From Anammoximicrobium sp964645045 (GTDB lineage: Bacteria; Planctomycetota; Planctomycetia; Pirellulales; Pirellulaceae), in contig CAZXYZ010000003.1 in the NCBI GenBank assembly GCA_964645045.1, positions 124,001 to 188,000 of the forward strand: a stretch of 64,000 nt of DNA, written 5' to 3'. The position numbers and the translations under genes were made by a program. The notes beneath the pieces are model-generated. The model saw nothing but the letters and a program-made list of their open reading frames with translations, did not search any database and was not told the origin of the DNA. This document shows positions 26,679 through 34,418 of the stretch, in pieces. The stretch's first letter is position 1, and every line of letters starts with the position of its first letter.

Positions 26679-26779
26679 GGCAGGTACCTTTCCAAGGATC
26701 CACTGACCCGTCGCCAGCCAGACCCTAATAAACCCCGATCCAACCCCTGAATTAAAAGCTTTAGTGCTTCAATGCACAC

Positions 26780-26807
26780 TTGCAATGTTTTAGCGGGCCG
26801 GTATGAT
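26780..26807 (+). promoter_or_regulatory. promoter of the second Rrf2 gene
   Basis: TTGCAA (26780-26785), 16-base spacer, TATGAT (26802-26807), 31 bases before the start codon. TTGCAA is self-complementary and could also serve a weak minus-strand promoter toward ric. Confidence 0.5.
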
Positions 26808-26838
26808 GTTGTCAACCCATGCCGTGGAAGGATTTTTC

Positions 26839-27273
26839 ATGAAGTTGATGTCGGACGCATCGGAATACGCGTTGCGCGCCGTGGTTTGGCTCGCCCAGGA
26901 AGCGGCGGAGCCCAAGAAGGTTCGAGACATCGCGGAAGCCACGTGTGCTGCGCCGGGATACCTGGTCAAAGTCCTCCAGGCCCTTGCCAGGGCGAGGATT
27001 CTGTCGGCGCAGCGCGGGACACGCGGCGGCTTCGTTTTGATCCGGGATCCGTCCCAGCTGTCGGTCCTGGACGTGGTCAACGCCGTCGACCCGCTCGAAC
27101 GGATCCAGCACTGTCCGTTGCATCTGAAGACGCACGGCAAGCAACTTTGTCCAATGCACCAGCGGATTGACGCGGCGCTGGCGACGGTCGAGGCCGGTTT
27201 CCGCGAATCGACGATCGCGGATCTGCTGAACGACCCCGATCGCCCGCGGCCGTTGTGCGATCGAGAAGAGTGA
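26839..27273 (+). CDS. Rrf2-family transcriptional regulator
   Basis: 144 residues from ATG 26839 (GGAAGGA upstream). N-terminus SDASEYALRAVVWLAQEA is the Rrf2 winged helix; the wing is TRGGFVLIRDPSQLSVLDVV. Cysteines in QHCPLHLKTHGKQLCPMHQ plus one near the end (PLCDREE) are suitable Fe-S ligands, as in NsrR. Lies 16 bases before the NnrS-like gene and divergent from ric, so it probably controls both in response to NO. Paralogue of the regulator at 12345. Confidence 0.87.
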   Translation: MKLMSDASEYALRAVVWLAQEAAEPKKVRDIAEATCAAPGYLVKVLQALARARILSAQRGTRGGFVLIRDPSQLSVLDVVNAVDPLERIQHCPLHLKTHGKQLCPMHQRIDAALATVEAGFRESTIADLLNDPDRPRPLCDREE

Positions 27274-27289
27274 GGAGGGGCAATTCGAG

Positions 27290-29095
27290 ATGACCACGCA
27301 GCTGGACACGATCGGCCCGGACACCCTGCTGCCTGATTTGTTCCGCGCGCATCCAGAGACGCGGGCGGTTTTCAACCGCTATGGGCTGCGCGGCTGCGGC
27401 GGCGATCACGGGCCGGCCGAATCGCTGGCGTTTTTCGCCGGCGCGCATGGCATCCCGCTCGATCCGTTGTTAGGCGAGATCGAGCGGGTGATCCGCGACC
27501 CTGCCGCGCGCCAGGCAGCGCAGACGCAGTTGGCCGAGGACGCGCGGCCGCGGCTGGCCGACGCAATCTACCGCCCGTTCTTTCTGGCCGGGTTGGGCGT
27601 GATCCTGACCGTCGGGGCGGCTTGGGGCGTGCTGCTGTTGTGGAAGATCGGGCTGGCCGGCTCGTTCACCGGCGTTACGGCGCACGAAGTGAACGCCCAC
27701 GGGCACGCGCAGATCATGGGCTGGGTGGGCCTGTTCATCATGGGCTTCGCCTACCAAGCGTTTCCGCGGATGTGGCAGGTAGATCTACCCGCGCCGCGGT
27801 TGGCGTTGCTGGTCTGGCTGGCCATGTTGACCGGGATTGCAGCCCGCAGTTCGGCGATGATGGCGGCGCCGGCATCCTGGGCCGGCGCGCTCCACCAGGC
27901 CGGTGCCGGATTGGAGATCGGGGCGGTCGTCGTCTTTGCCTTGCAGCTGGCGACGGCGTTTGCGCGCAGCGGCAAGACGCTGGAGCCTTACGCGGGGTTC
28001 GCCTTTGCCGCCGTGGGCTTCTTCTTGCTCCAGGCGGTGTACAGCGGCTGGCACATCTCCCGGCTGATGGCCGCGCCCACGCGCGAGGCGATGCTGGCGC
28101 AGATCGCGACCTTCCAGGCCCCGCTGCGCGATCTGCAGATCCACGGCATGGCCATGCTGATGATCCTGGGCGTAGCCAGCCGCATGTTCCCCGTCATCTT
28201 CGGGCTGCCGGAAACGTCCCGCCGTCGCGGCTGGACGGCGCTCGGCCTGCTCCTGGCCGCAATCGGCTTGGAGGTCGGGCTGCTGCTGGCCTATCGGGCC
28301 ACCGGCCGCATCGAGGCGGCCTATGCGCTGCTGGTCCCGTGGCTGCTGCTGCCGCTGGGCGCGGGCCTGATCGTCGGGCCGTGGCGGCTGTGGCGTCCGC
28401 TGCCGGAGCCGGGCCGCAGCGACCGCAGCGGCAAGTTCATCCGCGCGGCGTTCGCCTGGCTGTTCGTTTCGTTCGCGATGCTCCTGTTGATGCCGGTCTA
28501 TCAGGTGGCCAGCGGGAGCGACTTCAGCCATGCTTACTACGGCGCCATCCGGCACGCCATCACCGTCGGGTTCATCTCGATGATGATCGTCGGGATGGCG
28601 GCCAAGGTCGTGCCGACGCTGCGGGGGATCGAGCCCGGCCAACTGCCGGCGCTGGGGCCGACGTTCGTGTTGCTGAACGCCGGCTGCCTGTGGCGGGTGA
28701 GTTCCCAGGTGCTGACCGACTGGGCGCCGTGGGCGTTCCTGCTGACGGGCGTCAGCGGCGTGCTGGAATGGACGGCCCTGGCGCTGGGGGCGGGGCATCT
28801 GTGCGCCGTCATGCTGGGCTGGGGCCGCTATCGGCCGTCGGCGGCCGCCGACTGGGGCCCGCCGCCCGAGCGGATCGGCCCGGACCACCGTGTGGCGGCC
28901 GTGTTGGCGTGGCATCCGGAACTCGAACCGGTGTTCGTCGAGCACGGGTTCGAGCTGATTCGCAATCCCGTTTTGCGCCGGACGGTCGCCCGCCAGGTAT
29001 CATTGCAGCAGGTGTGCCGCATGAAAGGCGTGGATCTGGCGCGGTTCCTGGAATCGCTGGAGCGTTCGCGCCGCCCTCGCGACACGGCCTGCTGA
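27290..29095 (+). CDS. nnrS: NnrS-like multi-heme-copper membrane protein with DUF1858-type ends
   Basis: 601 residues from ATG 27290 (GGAGGGG upstream). About 12 TM helices make up an NnrS-like core (AHEVNAHGHAQIMGWVGLFI, QIHGMAMLMILGVASRMFPV, RHAITVGFISMMIVGMAAKV) with conserved His residues. NnrS proteins reduce nitrosative stress from NO. Both ends carry extra soluble modules: an N-terminal DUF1858/ScdA_N-like segment (LLPDLFRAHPETRAVFNRYG) and a C-terminal DUF1858-like segment (VLAWHPELEPVFVEHGFELI). Probably co-transcribed with the Rrf2 gene. Confidence 0.85.
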   Translation: MTTQLDTIGPDTLLPDLFRAHPETRAVFNRYGLRGCGGDHGPAESLAFFAGAHGIPLDPLLGEIERVIRDPAARQAAQTQLAEDARPRLADAIYRPFFLAGLGVILTVGAAWGVLLLWKIGLAGSFTGVTAHEVNAHGHAQIMGWVGLFIMGFAYQAFPRMWQVDLPAPRLALLVWLAMLTGIAARSSAMMAAPASWAGALHQAGAGLEIGAVVVFALQLATAFARSGKTLEPYAGFAFAAVGFFLLQAVYSGWHISRLMAAPTREAMLAQIATFQAPLRDLQIHGMAMLMILGVASRMFPVIFGLPETSRRRGWTALGLLLAAIGLEVGLLLAYRATGRIEAAYALLVPWLLLPLGAGLIVGPWRLWRPLPEPGRSDRSGKFIRAAFAWLFVSFAMLLLMPVYQVASGSDFSHAYYGAIRHAITVGFISMMIVGMAAKVVPTLRGIEPGQLPALGPTFVLLNAGCLWRVSSQVLTDWAPWAFLLTGVSGVLEWTALALGAGHLCAVMLGWGRYRPSAAADWGPPPERIGPDHRVAAVLAWHPELEPVFVEHGFELIRNPVLRRTVARQVSLQQVCRMKGVDLARFLESLERSRRPRDTAC

Positions 29096-29099
29096 CACA

Positions 29100-29329
29100 A
29101 AAAAAGGGCAGGACTCTTTTCTCGGTCTCCCGCGTGGCCGGCGGGTGCTTTCCAAGTTCAACCGTACGGCGCTGCTGCTGGCCCATGTCTCGTCTCCGAA
29201 GGGGTAACTGCGGCGGATGCAGTCCTGCAAGGCGTTCAACTCGGCGTCGGTTTGCGGCTCATTGACCCAGGTCAGCCATTGCTGCGGCAACGCCGGTTCG
29301 GACGGTTGGACTGGGATACGTTGAGACAC
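29100..29329 (-). pseudogene. RAYT C-terminal relic, copy at 29 kb
   Basis: Minus-strand residues WVNEPQTDAELNALQDCIRR, SYPFGDETWASSSAVRLNLE and STRRPRGRPRKES form the typical C-terminus of planctomycete REP-associated tyrosine transposases. The HUH catalytic domain is missing. Similar to 6763-6955. Confidence 0.7.
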
Positions 29330-29750
29330 CCAGCAATTCTACCAAATCGAACGGAACGGGGTGGCGGAGTGGAACCGCTTGGCGTGGAAGGCTGGTCGAC
29401 GGCCACGGTCGGCCAGCGTACAATTCGTCCGGGAGCGGACGGTGAACCCGGGTTGATGCAGGGATCCAATGTTGCTGGGAATCAAGCCAACCGTCGATTT
29501 CGTGTTCAAGAAGGTCTTCGGCAGTCCGGACAACATCCCCGTTCTGATCGGGCTGCTGAACGCCATCCTGAAGTTCGCTCATCCGATCGTCCACGTCAAG
29601 TATCTGTGGTCGAGGCGATCGCAGCCAAAACGGAGGATCGGATGATGTACGACCAGCGATTGAAGGCCCAGCGAGATTATCAAGTGGGGATTGGATAGCG
29701 CGCGGGAAGAAGGCATGGAAAAAGGCGAGGCGGTAGGGAAGATCCAAGTA

Positions 29751-29898
29751 CCACCCCTGTAAAGGTGCGATTTTCTGGGAAATCCGCCGTGCCGGGTCGT
29801 GTTGGAGTCCACGCTTTAGCGTGCCAGGCGGGCCATGCCCGCCGCAAAAACACGCTAAAGCGTGGACTCCAGCGACCTTGGCACCTTTACAGGGGTGG
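29751..29898. mobile_element. 148-bp MITE with 18-bp TIRs and 9-bp target-site duplication
   Basis: Terminal repeats CCACCCCTGTAAAGGTGC and its exact reverse complement bound the element. The 9 bases ATCCAAGTA occur on both sides (29742-29750, 29899-29907) but only once in the empty-site copy at 7.53 kb. It encodes nothing and would need a transposase in trans. It contains a REP-like palindrome (29803-29871). Confidence 0.9.
29803..29871. repeat. REP-like palindrome (family P3) inside the MITE
   Basis: Arms TGGAGTCCACGCTTTAGCGTG (29803-29823; 21 bases, of which the first 20 are TGGAGTCCACGCTTTAGCGT) and complement 29851-29871 surround an inner GCGGGC-CAT-GCCCGC hairpin. Related copies: 44083-44143 and 46712-46781. 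Confidence 0.8.
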
Positions 29899-30221
29899 AT
29901 CCAAGTACTCCAAGAGTTGCTCGGCGGACAGCCGATTCCCACCGCAAGCCTGCGCGAACGAACGATCAGCGAGCTGTCCACGATGCTGGCAAATCTGCAA
30001 CAGCGTCTGCGGTCGCGCGAATCCTGACCGAGTGGCGTTCGACAGGGATCGTCCGGAATCTCCTGCTACGCGTACGGAAAAAGAGGGCGAGCCTCTTTTC
30101 TTGATCTCTTTCTTGGACGGCGGTGCTTTTCCCGTTCAGCAGTCGGAGCGCTCACGAAATAAGTTGCCCGTGAGCAGAAGCACCGGGGCGCTGCCGCGAC
30201 CCCGCTCGCCAAGTCGGAGCG

Positions 30222-30344
30222 CTCACGAACGTCCTGCGCCACGCCAGTGCCCGCATGGTGGAAGTTCGCCTGTCCGCCGGGGCCGACGAAATCGTGCTGG
30301 AGATTCGCGACGACGGGACCTGCATTGCGCCGGAGTCGGCCGCA
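30222..30344 (+). pseudogene. histidine kinase ATPase-domain fragment
   Basis: LTNVLRHASARMVEVRL and LEIRDDGTCIAPES match the N-box and G1 region of NarX-type kinases, as in the relic at 7.9-8.4 kb. About 40 residues only. Confidence 0.55.
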
Positions 30345-30559
30345 CGCAGCGATGCGGCCTGTTTTGGCGCCAGTCAGAACGTCACCGCGGGTTCCATCGA
30401 GGAGGCCGGATGGTTTGTGTCGCCGGCCCCGGGGGCGCTCGGTCTGGGCACGTTGCTGTGGCTGGTCGGCTCGTTCCTGTTCTTGAACGGTGCCATGGAC
30501 AGCGACCCGGAAGGGCGGGATCTGCACTTCTGATTTGTCGGATCTTGGGCGAGTCGGGG

Positions 30560-31020
30560 GACGCAGATCGGCTGCATTGCGTCCAGCAAGCGCGTCGGGA
30601 TCGTCTTCGACGGCGTGAATTCGGCGCTATACGCCGCCGGCTGCAATTTCACCTACGTCGATTCGCAGGCATTGTGCGAAGCGAAAGTCGTGGACGACGC
30701 GCTGGCGCGCGGCGGCCTGCGTTGGCCCGTCATGGTGCTGCCCGCCGCCGATACGCTGCCGTTGGAGACGTGGAAGAACGTAGCCGCGCTCTGGCGCAAG
30801 AATGGTGTCGTGATCACGCTCGGCGCGCGCCCCGCCAAACTCGACGCCGAGTTCCCCTCGCCGCGCGTGCAAGCGACCACCCGCCAGCTGTTCGGCACGG
30901 CCGACGCCCCGTGCGTGGTCACCAATCCAGCCGGCAGCGTGGGCATCATGCTGCCCACCGGCACGTTCTCAGTGGTGCCCAAGATCGTCGATTCGCTCAC
31001 CGAACGTGACGCCGCGTGTG
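30560..31020 (+). pseudogene. internal fragment of a glycoside-hydrolase-like protein
   Basis: The frame encodes VLPAADTLPLETWKNVAALW and VVITLGARPAKLDAEFPSPR, similar to the glutamine-amidotransferase-like inner domain of large rhamnosidase/galactosidase-type hydrolases (a bench of conserved LPA.DTLPLETW text). Both ends are missing. The family call is tentative. Confidence 0.4.
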
Positions 31021-31897
31021 CGGAGTCCAGCAGATGTGTGGCGCGTAGCGATTCGCGCCGAACGCCCAGCTTCTGCACGAGAGCGATCTTAGGGCCAGGG
31101 ACTGACGGAGACGCGTGGTCGGCGCGGCGCAGGGATGCGGCGCGCCAAACAAGGCAGCCTACCCACACCATGCCGAGCGCATAGACCAACAGCAGCATCG
31201 CATGCGCTCCTCTAGCCAGTAGCGGCGATTCGCCCCACCACGTCCTGCAGAGACGCCATTTCCTGAAGTACATTCCGACGGTGAGGACCAACGGAATTAC
31301 GGCAAAAGCCACGGCCTGCCCCACCGTTCTGGTCGAGAAGGCCCGATCCCAATATTCCTTACGCCATTTGGATGCCTCAAAGAGTTCTATTGGCGCGGCT
31401 CCGCCGGACAATGCTGCTTCGAGGCCCGTCAGGTCGTGCCTGTAGTGCGACAGGCAGTTGACCAAGAGATCCTCGTCGAAGTACTGGGCCGCCAGAGTGA
31501 CAGAGACCGGCATGGCCAACGCGAGAGCCAAGGTTTTCAGCCCTGCCGCCCGCTTCGTGCCGACCTTGGTGCCGCCAAACTCGACACCCAAGGCGAGGGC
31601 TAGAAGCGTAATCTGCGCCAGTAGCTGGATTTTCATCCAGTTGTCTCTCTGGGTCACTCGGAAAACGAGCTCCTCGTGCGATGTGCGAGACGCCTCGACC
31701 AAGAAGTCGTTCCGCTCCTTCTCTCCTTGGACCGTCCCCTTGCCGCGTGAATTATCCACTTCCTGTTTGGGGTTCGAATGGCTCTTTGGCTGCGAGTATG
31801 ACTGCTGCGCCAGGATTGACGAACCGACACTCGGCGGCGAAACGGTGCAAGCGAGAAAGACACAGCCGGCGATAGTCAGGGGTAATTGAGGCTTCAC
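30653..31897 (-). CDS. membrane protein with signal peptide; 3' end probably foreign
   Basis: GTG 31897 begins a signal peptide (KPQLPLTIAGCVFLACTVS). Four hydrophobic helices follow: QLLAQITLLALALGVEF, LKTLALALAMPVSVTLAA, AVAFAVIPLVLTVGMYF, AMLLLVYALGMVWVGCLVW. A charged segment (residues ~40-75) precedes TM1. After about 295 residues the frame runs antisense through the glycoside-hydrolase fragment until 30653, so the native C-terminus and stop were probably lost by rearrangement near 31020. Family not recognised; function unknown. Confidence 0.5.
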   Translation of the reverse strand: MKPQLPLTIAGCVFLACTVSPPSVGSSILAQQSYSQPKSHSNPKQEVDNSRGKGTVQGEKERNDFLVEASRTSHEELVFRVTQRDNWMKIQLLAQITLLALALGVEFGGTKVGTKRAAGLKTLALALAMPVSVTLAAQYFDEDLLVNCLSHYRHDLTGLEAALSGGAAPIELFEASKWRKEYWDRAFSTRTVGQAVAFAVIPLVLTVGMYFRKWRLCRTWWGESPLLARGAHAMLLLVYALGMVWVGCLVWRAASLRRADHASPSVPGPKIALVQKLGVRRESLRATHLLDSAHAASRSVSESTILGTTENVPVGSMMPTLPAGLVTTHGASAVPNSWRVVACTRGEGNSASSLAGRAPSVITTPFLRQSAATFFHVSNGSVSAAGSTMTGQRRPPRASASSTTFASHNACEST

Positions 31898-32030
31898 TGC
31901 GATCGCTCCAAAATGACAAAGGTTTGATAGATCGGCCTGATCCGGTCGCCCCGAGGCTGCCTCTGTAGGGTTGGGCCAGTGCCGCCGACCTTCTGTTGTG
32001 GTGGGATACCGAGGAGACGAATTCCGGGAA

Positions 32031-33236
32031 TTAAACCAGGAACGCTCCCAGTAGCGGGTCGTCAAGCCCGCCAACGGACTCAATCGCTTCCCTCAACTGC
32101 CTGTCTTCCCGCCAGGGAGCATGTGGCGAGGAACCGGGGACTTTTATGGGAAAGAAAGACATGAGGTCTTTCCACGCAGAGGATGACGCCGTCCTCGACG
32201 AGGCCATAATGCTTTGGGCCAGCAGTTGTTGCTGCTCCACCCACACGTAATGGCCCTGAGCGGCGATCGCTGCTGCCAGATCGCTTTGGCTGGCGTTGTA
32301 CTTGAAGCTGTTGTAGCCCGCGCCGATCGTAATGCGGCTCATTCCGTAGCGGTGACCAATCAAGTCGTAGTCGTCGTAGGCGACAAAGTCGTCCCCGTCG
32401 CCGTCGCTTAGGGAATCGAACCCCTGGCCGCCGTGGAGAATGTCAACGCCTGCGCCGGCCGTGAGCAGATCGTTGCCAGCGTTGCCGATCAAAATGTCGT
32501 GTCCGGCGTCGCCGTACAGTTCGTCATTGCCGTCTCCTCCAACGACCAGGTCGTTTCCATTCCATCCTATCAACAGATCATCGCCGACGTCGCCGAATAG
32601 GTAATCATGCCCGTCCCCGCCGTGCAGTTGGTCATTGCCTCCCTCGCCCCAGATCACGTCATTGCCGTAGTTCCCGAACACTCGGTCGTGCCCTTCGCCG
32701 CCCCATGCCTGATCGTCGCCGTAGCCTCCGGTGATGGAATCGTCCCCCGCCGCTCCCCACAAACCATCGTTTTCCGAGCCGCCGTCGAGGACGTCATTGC
32801 CGTCGCCGCCGGAAAGGACATCGTATCCTCCCTCCCCGTAGAGTTCGTCAGCGCCTCGGTCTCCATAGAGGACATCATTGCCGAAACCACCAAAGAAGAC
32901 GTCTCGCGCCGAGCCGCCGATCAACACGTCGTGCCCGCCCTCCCCGTACGCCGCGGCGGGGAGCGAGCTGCGATTAGCGAAAAAATCATCGCCATCGCCA
33001 CCGCGAAATCCGACCCCGCTAAGCCTCCCCTTGTCGAACGCGTGCCTGACCAGGTTCCCGTCGCTGTCGCAGGCCTCGATCGTAATCGACGTGCTCTGTT
33101 CGCGGACCAGAACCACATCAGAGCCAGGGGTGCCAAGGACCACCGCGAAACCATCGATTTCCAAGATCTCGGCCGCAAACAACTCTCGCCGCTCCAGCCG
33201 CTCACCAGAAAGCCGTTTTGCCAACTTCCGACACAT
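32031..33236 (-). CDS. RTX/hemolysin-type calcium-binding repeat protein with LEPR-xLL-like N-terminus
   Basis: 401 residues. I use ATG 33236 because AAGGAG stands 6 bases before it; an ATG at 33251 overlaps that site. The N-terminus RLSGERLERRELFAAE matches the planctomycete LEPR-xLL motif near the start of large secreted proteins. Residues ~85-300 are about 20 nonapeptide repeats of GGxGxDxLxG type (GGDGNDVLDGGSENDGLWG), which bind Ca2+ and fold into a parallel beta-roll outside the cell. The C-terminal ~100 residues are not repetitive. Probably surface-associated or secreted; there is no catalytic domain. Confidence 0.85.
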   Translation of the reverse strand: MCRKLAKRLSGERLERRELFAAEILEIDGFAVVLGTPGSDVVLVREQSTSITIEACDSDGNLVRHAFDKGRLSGVGFRGGDGDDFFANRSSLPAAAYGEGGHDVLIGGSARDVFFGGFGNDVLYGDRGADELYGEGGYDVLSGGDGNDVLDGGSENDGLWGAAGDDSITGGYGDDQAWGGEGHDRVFGNYGNDVIWGEGGNDQLHGGDGHDYLFGDVGDDLLIGWNGNDLVVGGDGNDELYGDAGHDILIGNAGNDLLTAGAGVDILHGGQGFDSLSDGDGDDFVAYDDYDLIGHRYGMSRITIGAGYNSFKYNASQSDLAAAIAAQGHYVWVEQQQLLAQSIMASSRTASSSAWKDLMSFFPIKVPGSSPHAPWREDRQLREAIESVGGLDDPLLGAFLV

Positions 33237-33531
33237 GACCAACTCCTTCATTGATTGACGGTTGCTTAAACTTTGGCGAACACGCCATCGAATAGAGCGG
33301 TCGATCCGCGTTGTGACGGAACTGTGTCTGATTCTTCCAAAGAAAGAGCACGCTGGGGCCGTGTTTTCGTCGAACTCTCGTCACAAAGGTCGCCGTGACT
33401 CCTATTCGAAGCGTGGCGGGACAGTCGTGGCAGCAACCAAAGAACCGACGAGCTCAATCCGGCAGTCCGGCGTCAGGAATAGTCATCCGTGAGGCCGGCA
33501 CCGATCCCGTGGGATCTGTTGCGCGAGAGTT

Positions 33532-34272
33532 TCACTTGAACCGCCGCCTCAACGCGGAGCGGCAATAGCCATGCAAGCCCAGCTCAATGATTTCACGTTC
33601 CAACTCGTCGCGACTGGGAGAGCCGAGCGAATCGGCGACTTCATCCAGAAGAAAGTCGGCGTACTTGCTCCGAGCCCGCTCAAGCGTCTTGCGGACGGCA
33701 GTCGCCGTGTTGGCGCCGCTTGGGATTTGGTCCGCCAGATCCTGGGCCATTTGCTGCGAAGTCGCCTGGGGGTGCCGCGCCCGATAGTCCAAGACGGTGA
33801 AGAACGGCTGACTGGTTTGGCTCTCAAGCTCGCGGAGGCGGGTCCACGCCCGCAGCAGCATGTCCTCCCGGCAAGCTACCCCAAAGGCGGTGCCGAGTTG
33901 CTCGTCGGTCTGGAAGGGTTGCGTGGCGGCCAGTTGCTCCGCGTCCAGCGGACGGGCGAGGGCACGCTGGCGATACTTGGACACCAAGCGGAGCAGCGAG
34001 ATCTTGAGGTAGTCCCGAAAACGCCCTTTGCCCGGATCGACGTGGCGGAAGTCGCCCCGCACGAGGTGCAACGCGAACTCCTGGAAAACCTCGTCGGCGG
34101 CATCGACATCGCCGAGCACTTTCCGGAGATAGCGATGGACCGTGGCGGAATATCGTTGAAAGATAGCTTCCTGGGCTGTGCGGGCCGCCTCGGCGCACGA
34201 CCCATGAGCCTCCAAGACTTGCGTCCAAAGAGTGGAGATTCGGCTAAGGTGGTCTTGTTGATGGCTGCACAT
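33532..34272 (-). CDS. ECF-type RNA polymerase sigma factor (planctomycete)
   Basis: 246 residues from ATG 34272 (GGAAG upstream); a longer frame reaches 34365. Sigma region 2 is visible in AIFQRYSATVHRYLRKVLGD, DAADEVFQEFALHLVRGDF and RFRDYLKISLLRLVSKYRQR. The C-terminal part is longer and more divergent than standard region 4. Divergent from a giant Ser/Thr kinase (start 34419) whose N-terminus is an anti-sigma-like zinc finger; such pairs are common in Planctomycetota and suggest kinase-controlled transcription. Confidence 0.8.
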   Translation of the reverse strand: MCSHQQDHLSRISTLWTQVLEAHGSCAEAARTAQEAIFQRYSATVHRYLRKVLGDVDAADEVFQEFALHLVRGDFRHVDPGKGRFRDYLKISLLRLVSKYRQRALARPLDAEQLAATQPFQTDEQLGTAFGVACREDMLLRAWTRLRELESQTSQPFFTVLDYRARHPQATSQQMAQDLADQIPSGANTATAVRKTLERARSKYADFLLDEVADSLGSPSRDELEREIIELGLHGYCRSALRRRFK

Positions 34273-34418
34273 CCACCGCTTCCCGAAATCGTCTGGGATA
34301 TGATAAAGGAAAGATCGACGGAGAGAGATCGAGCCCGATAATACGTTCGACGCGGAAAAAAGCAATCCCCATTGCCCGTCACCTTGCCCGTCACCTGGTT
34401 CCTAAGAGGAGACATTCC

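Larger units (their letters stand above)
29469..30027 (+). pseudogene. Rpn-family nuclease relic, copy 2, interrupted by a MITE
   Basis: Same N-terminus (KPTVDFVFKKVFGSPDNIP), same internal deletion and same C-terminal tail as at 7242-7654. The tail is split by the 148-bp element at 29751-29898. One extra base near 29682 also shifts the frame. Confidence 0.75.
29389..30175 (+). repeat. long dispersed repeat (Rpn-relic cassette), copy 2
   Basis: Matches 7161-7800 almost base for base, apart from the MITE insertion at 29751 and a few small changes. Confidence 0.8.

Noticed and set aside
32409..32430. tRNA T-arm-like sequence (GGAATCGAACCCC)
   Set aside because: It lies inside the RTX gene and encodes GQGFDSLSDG. 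No acceptor or anticodon stems fit around it.
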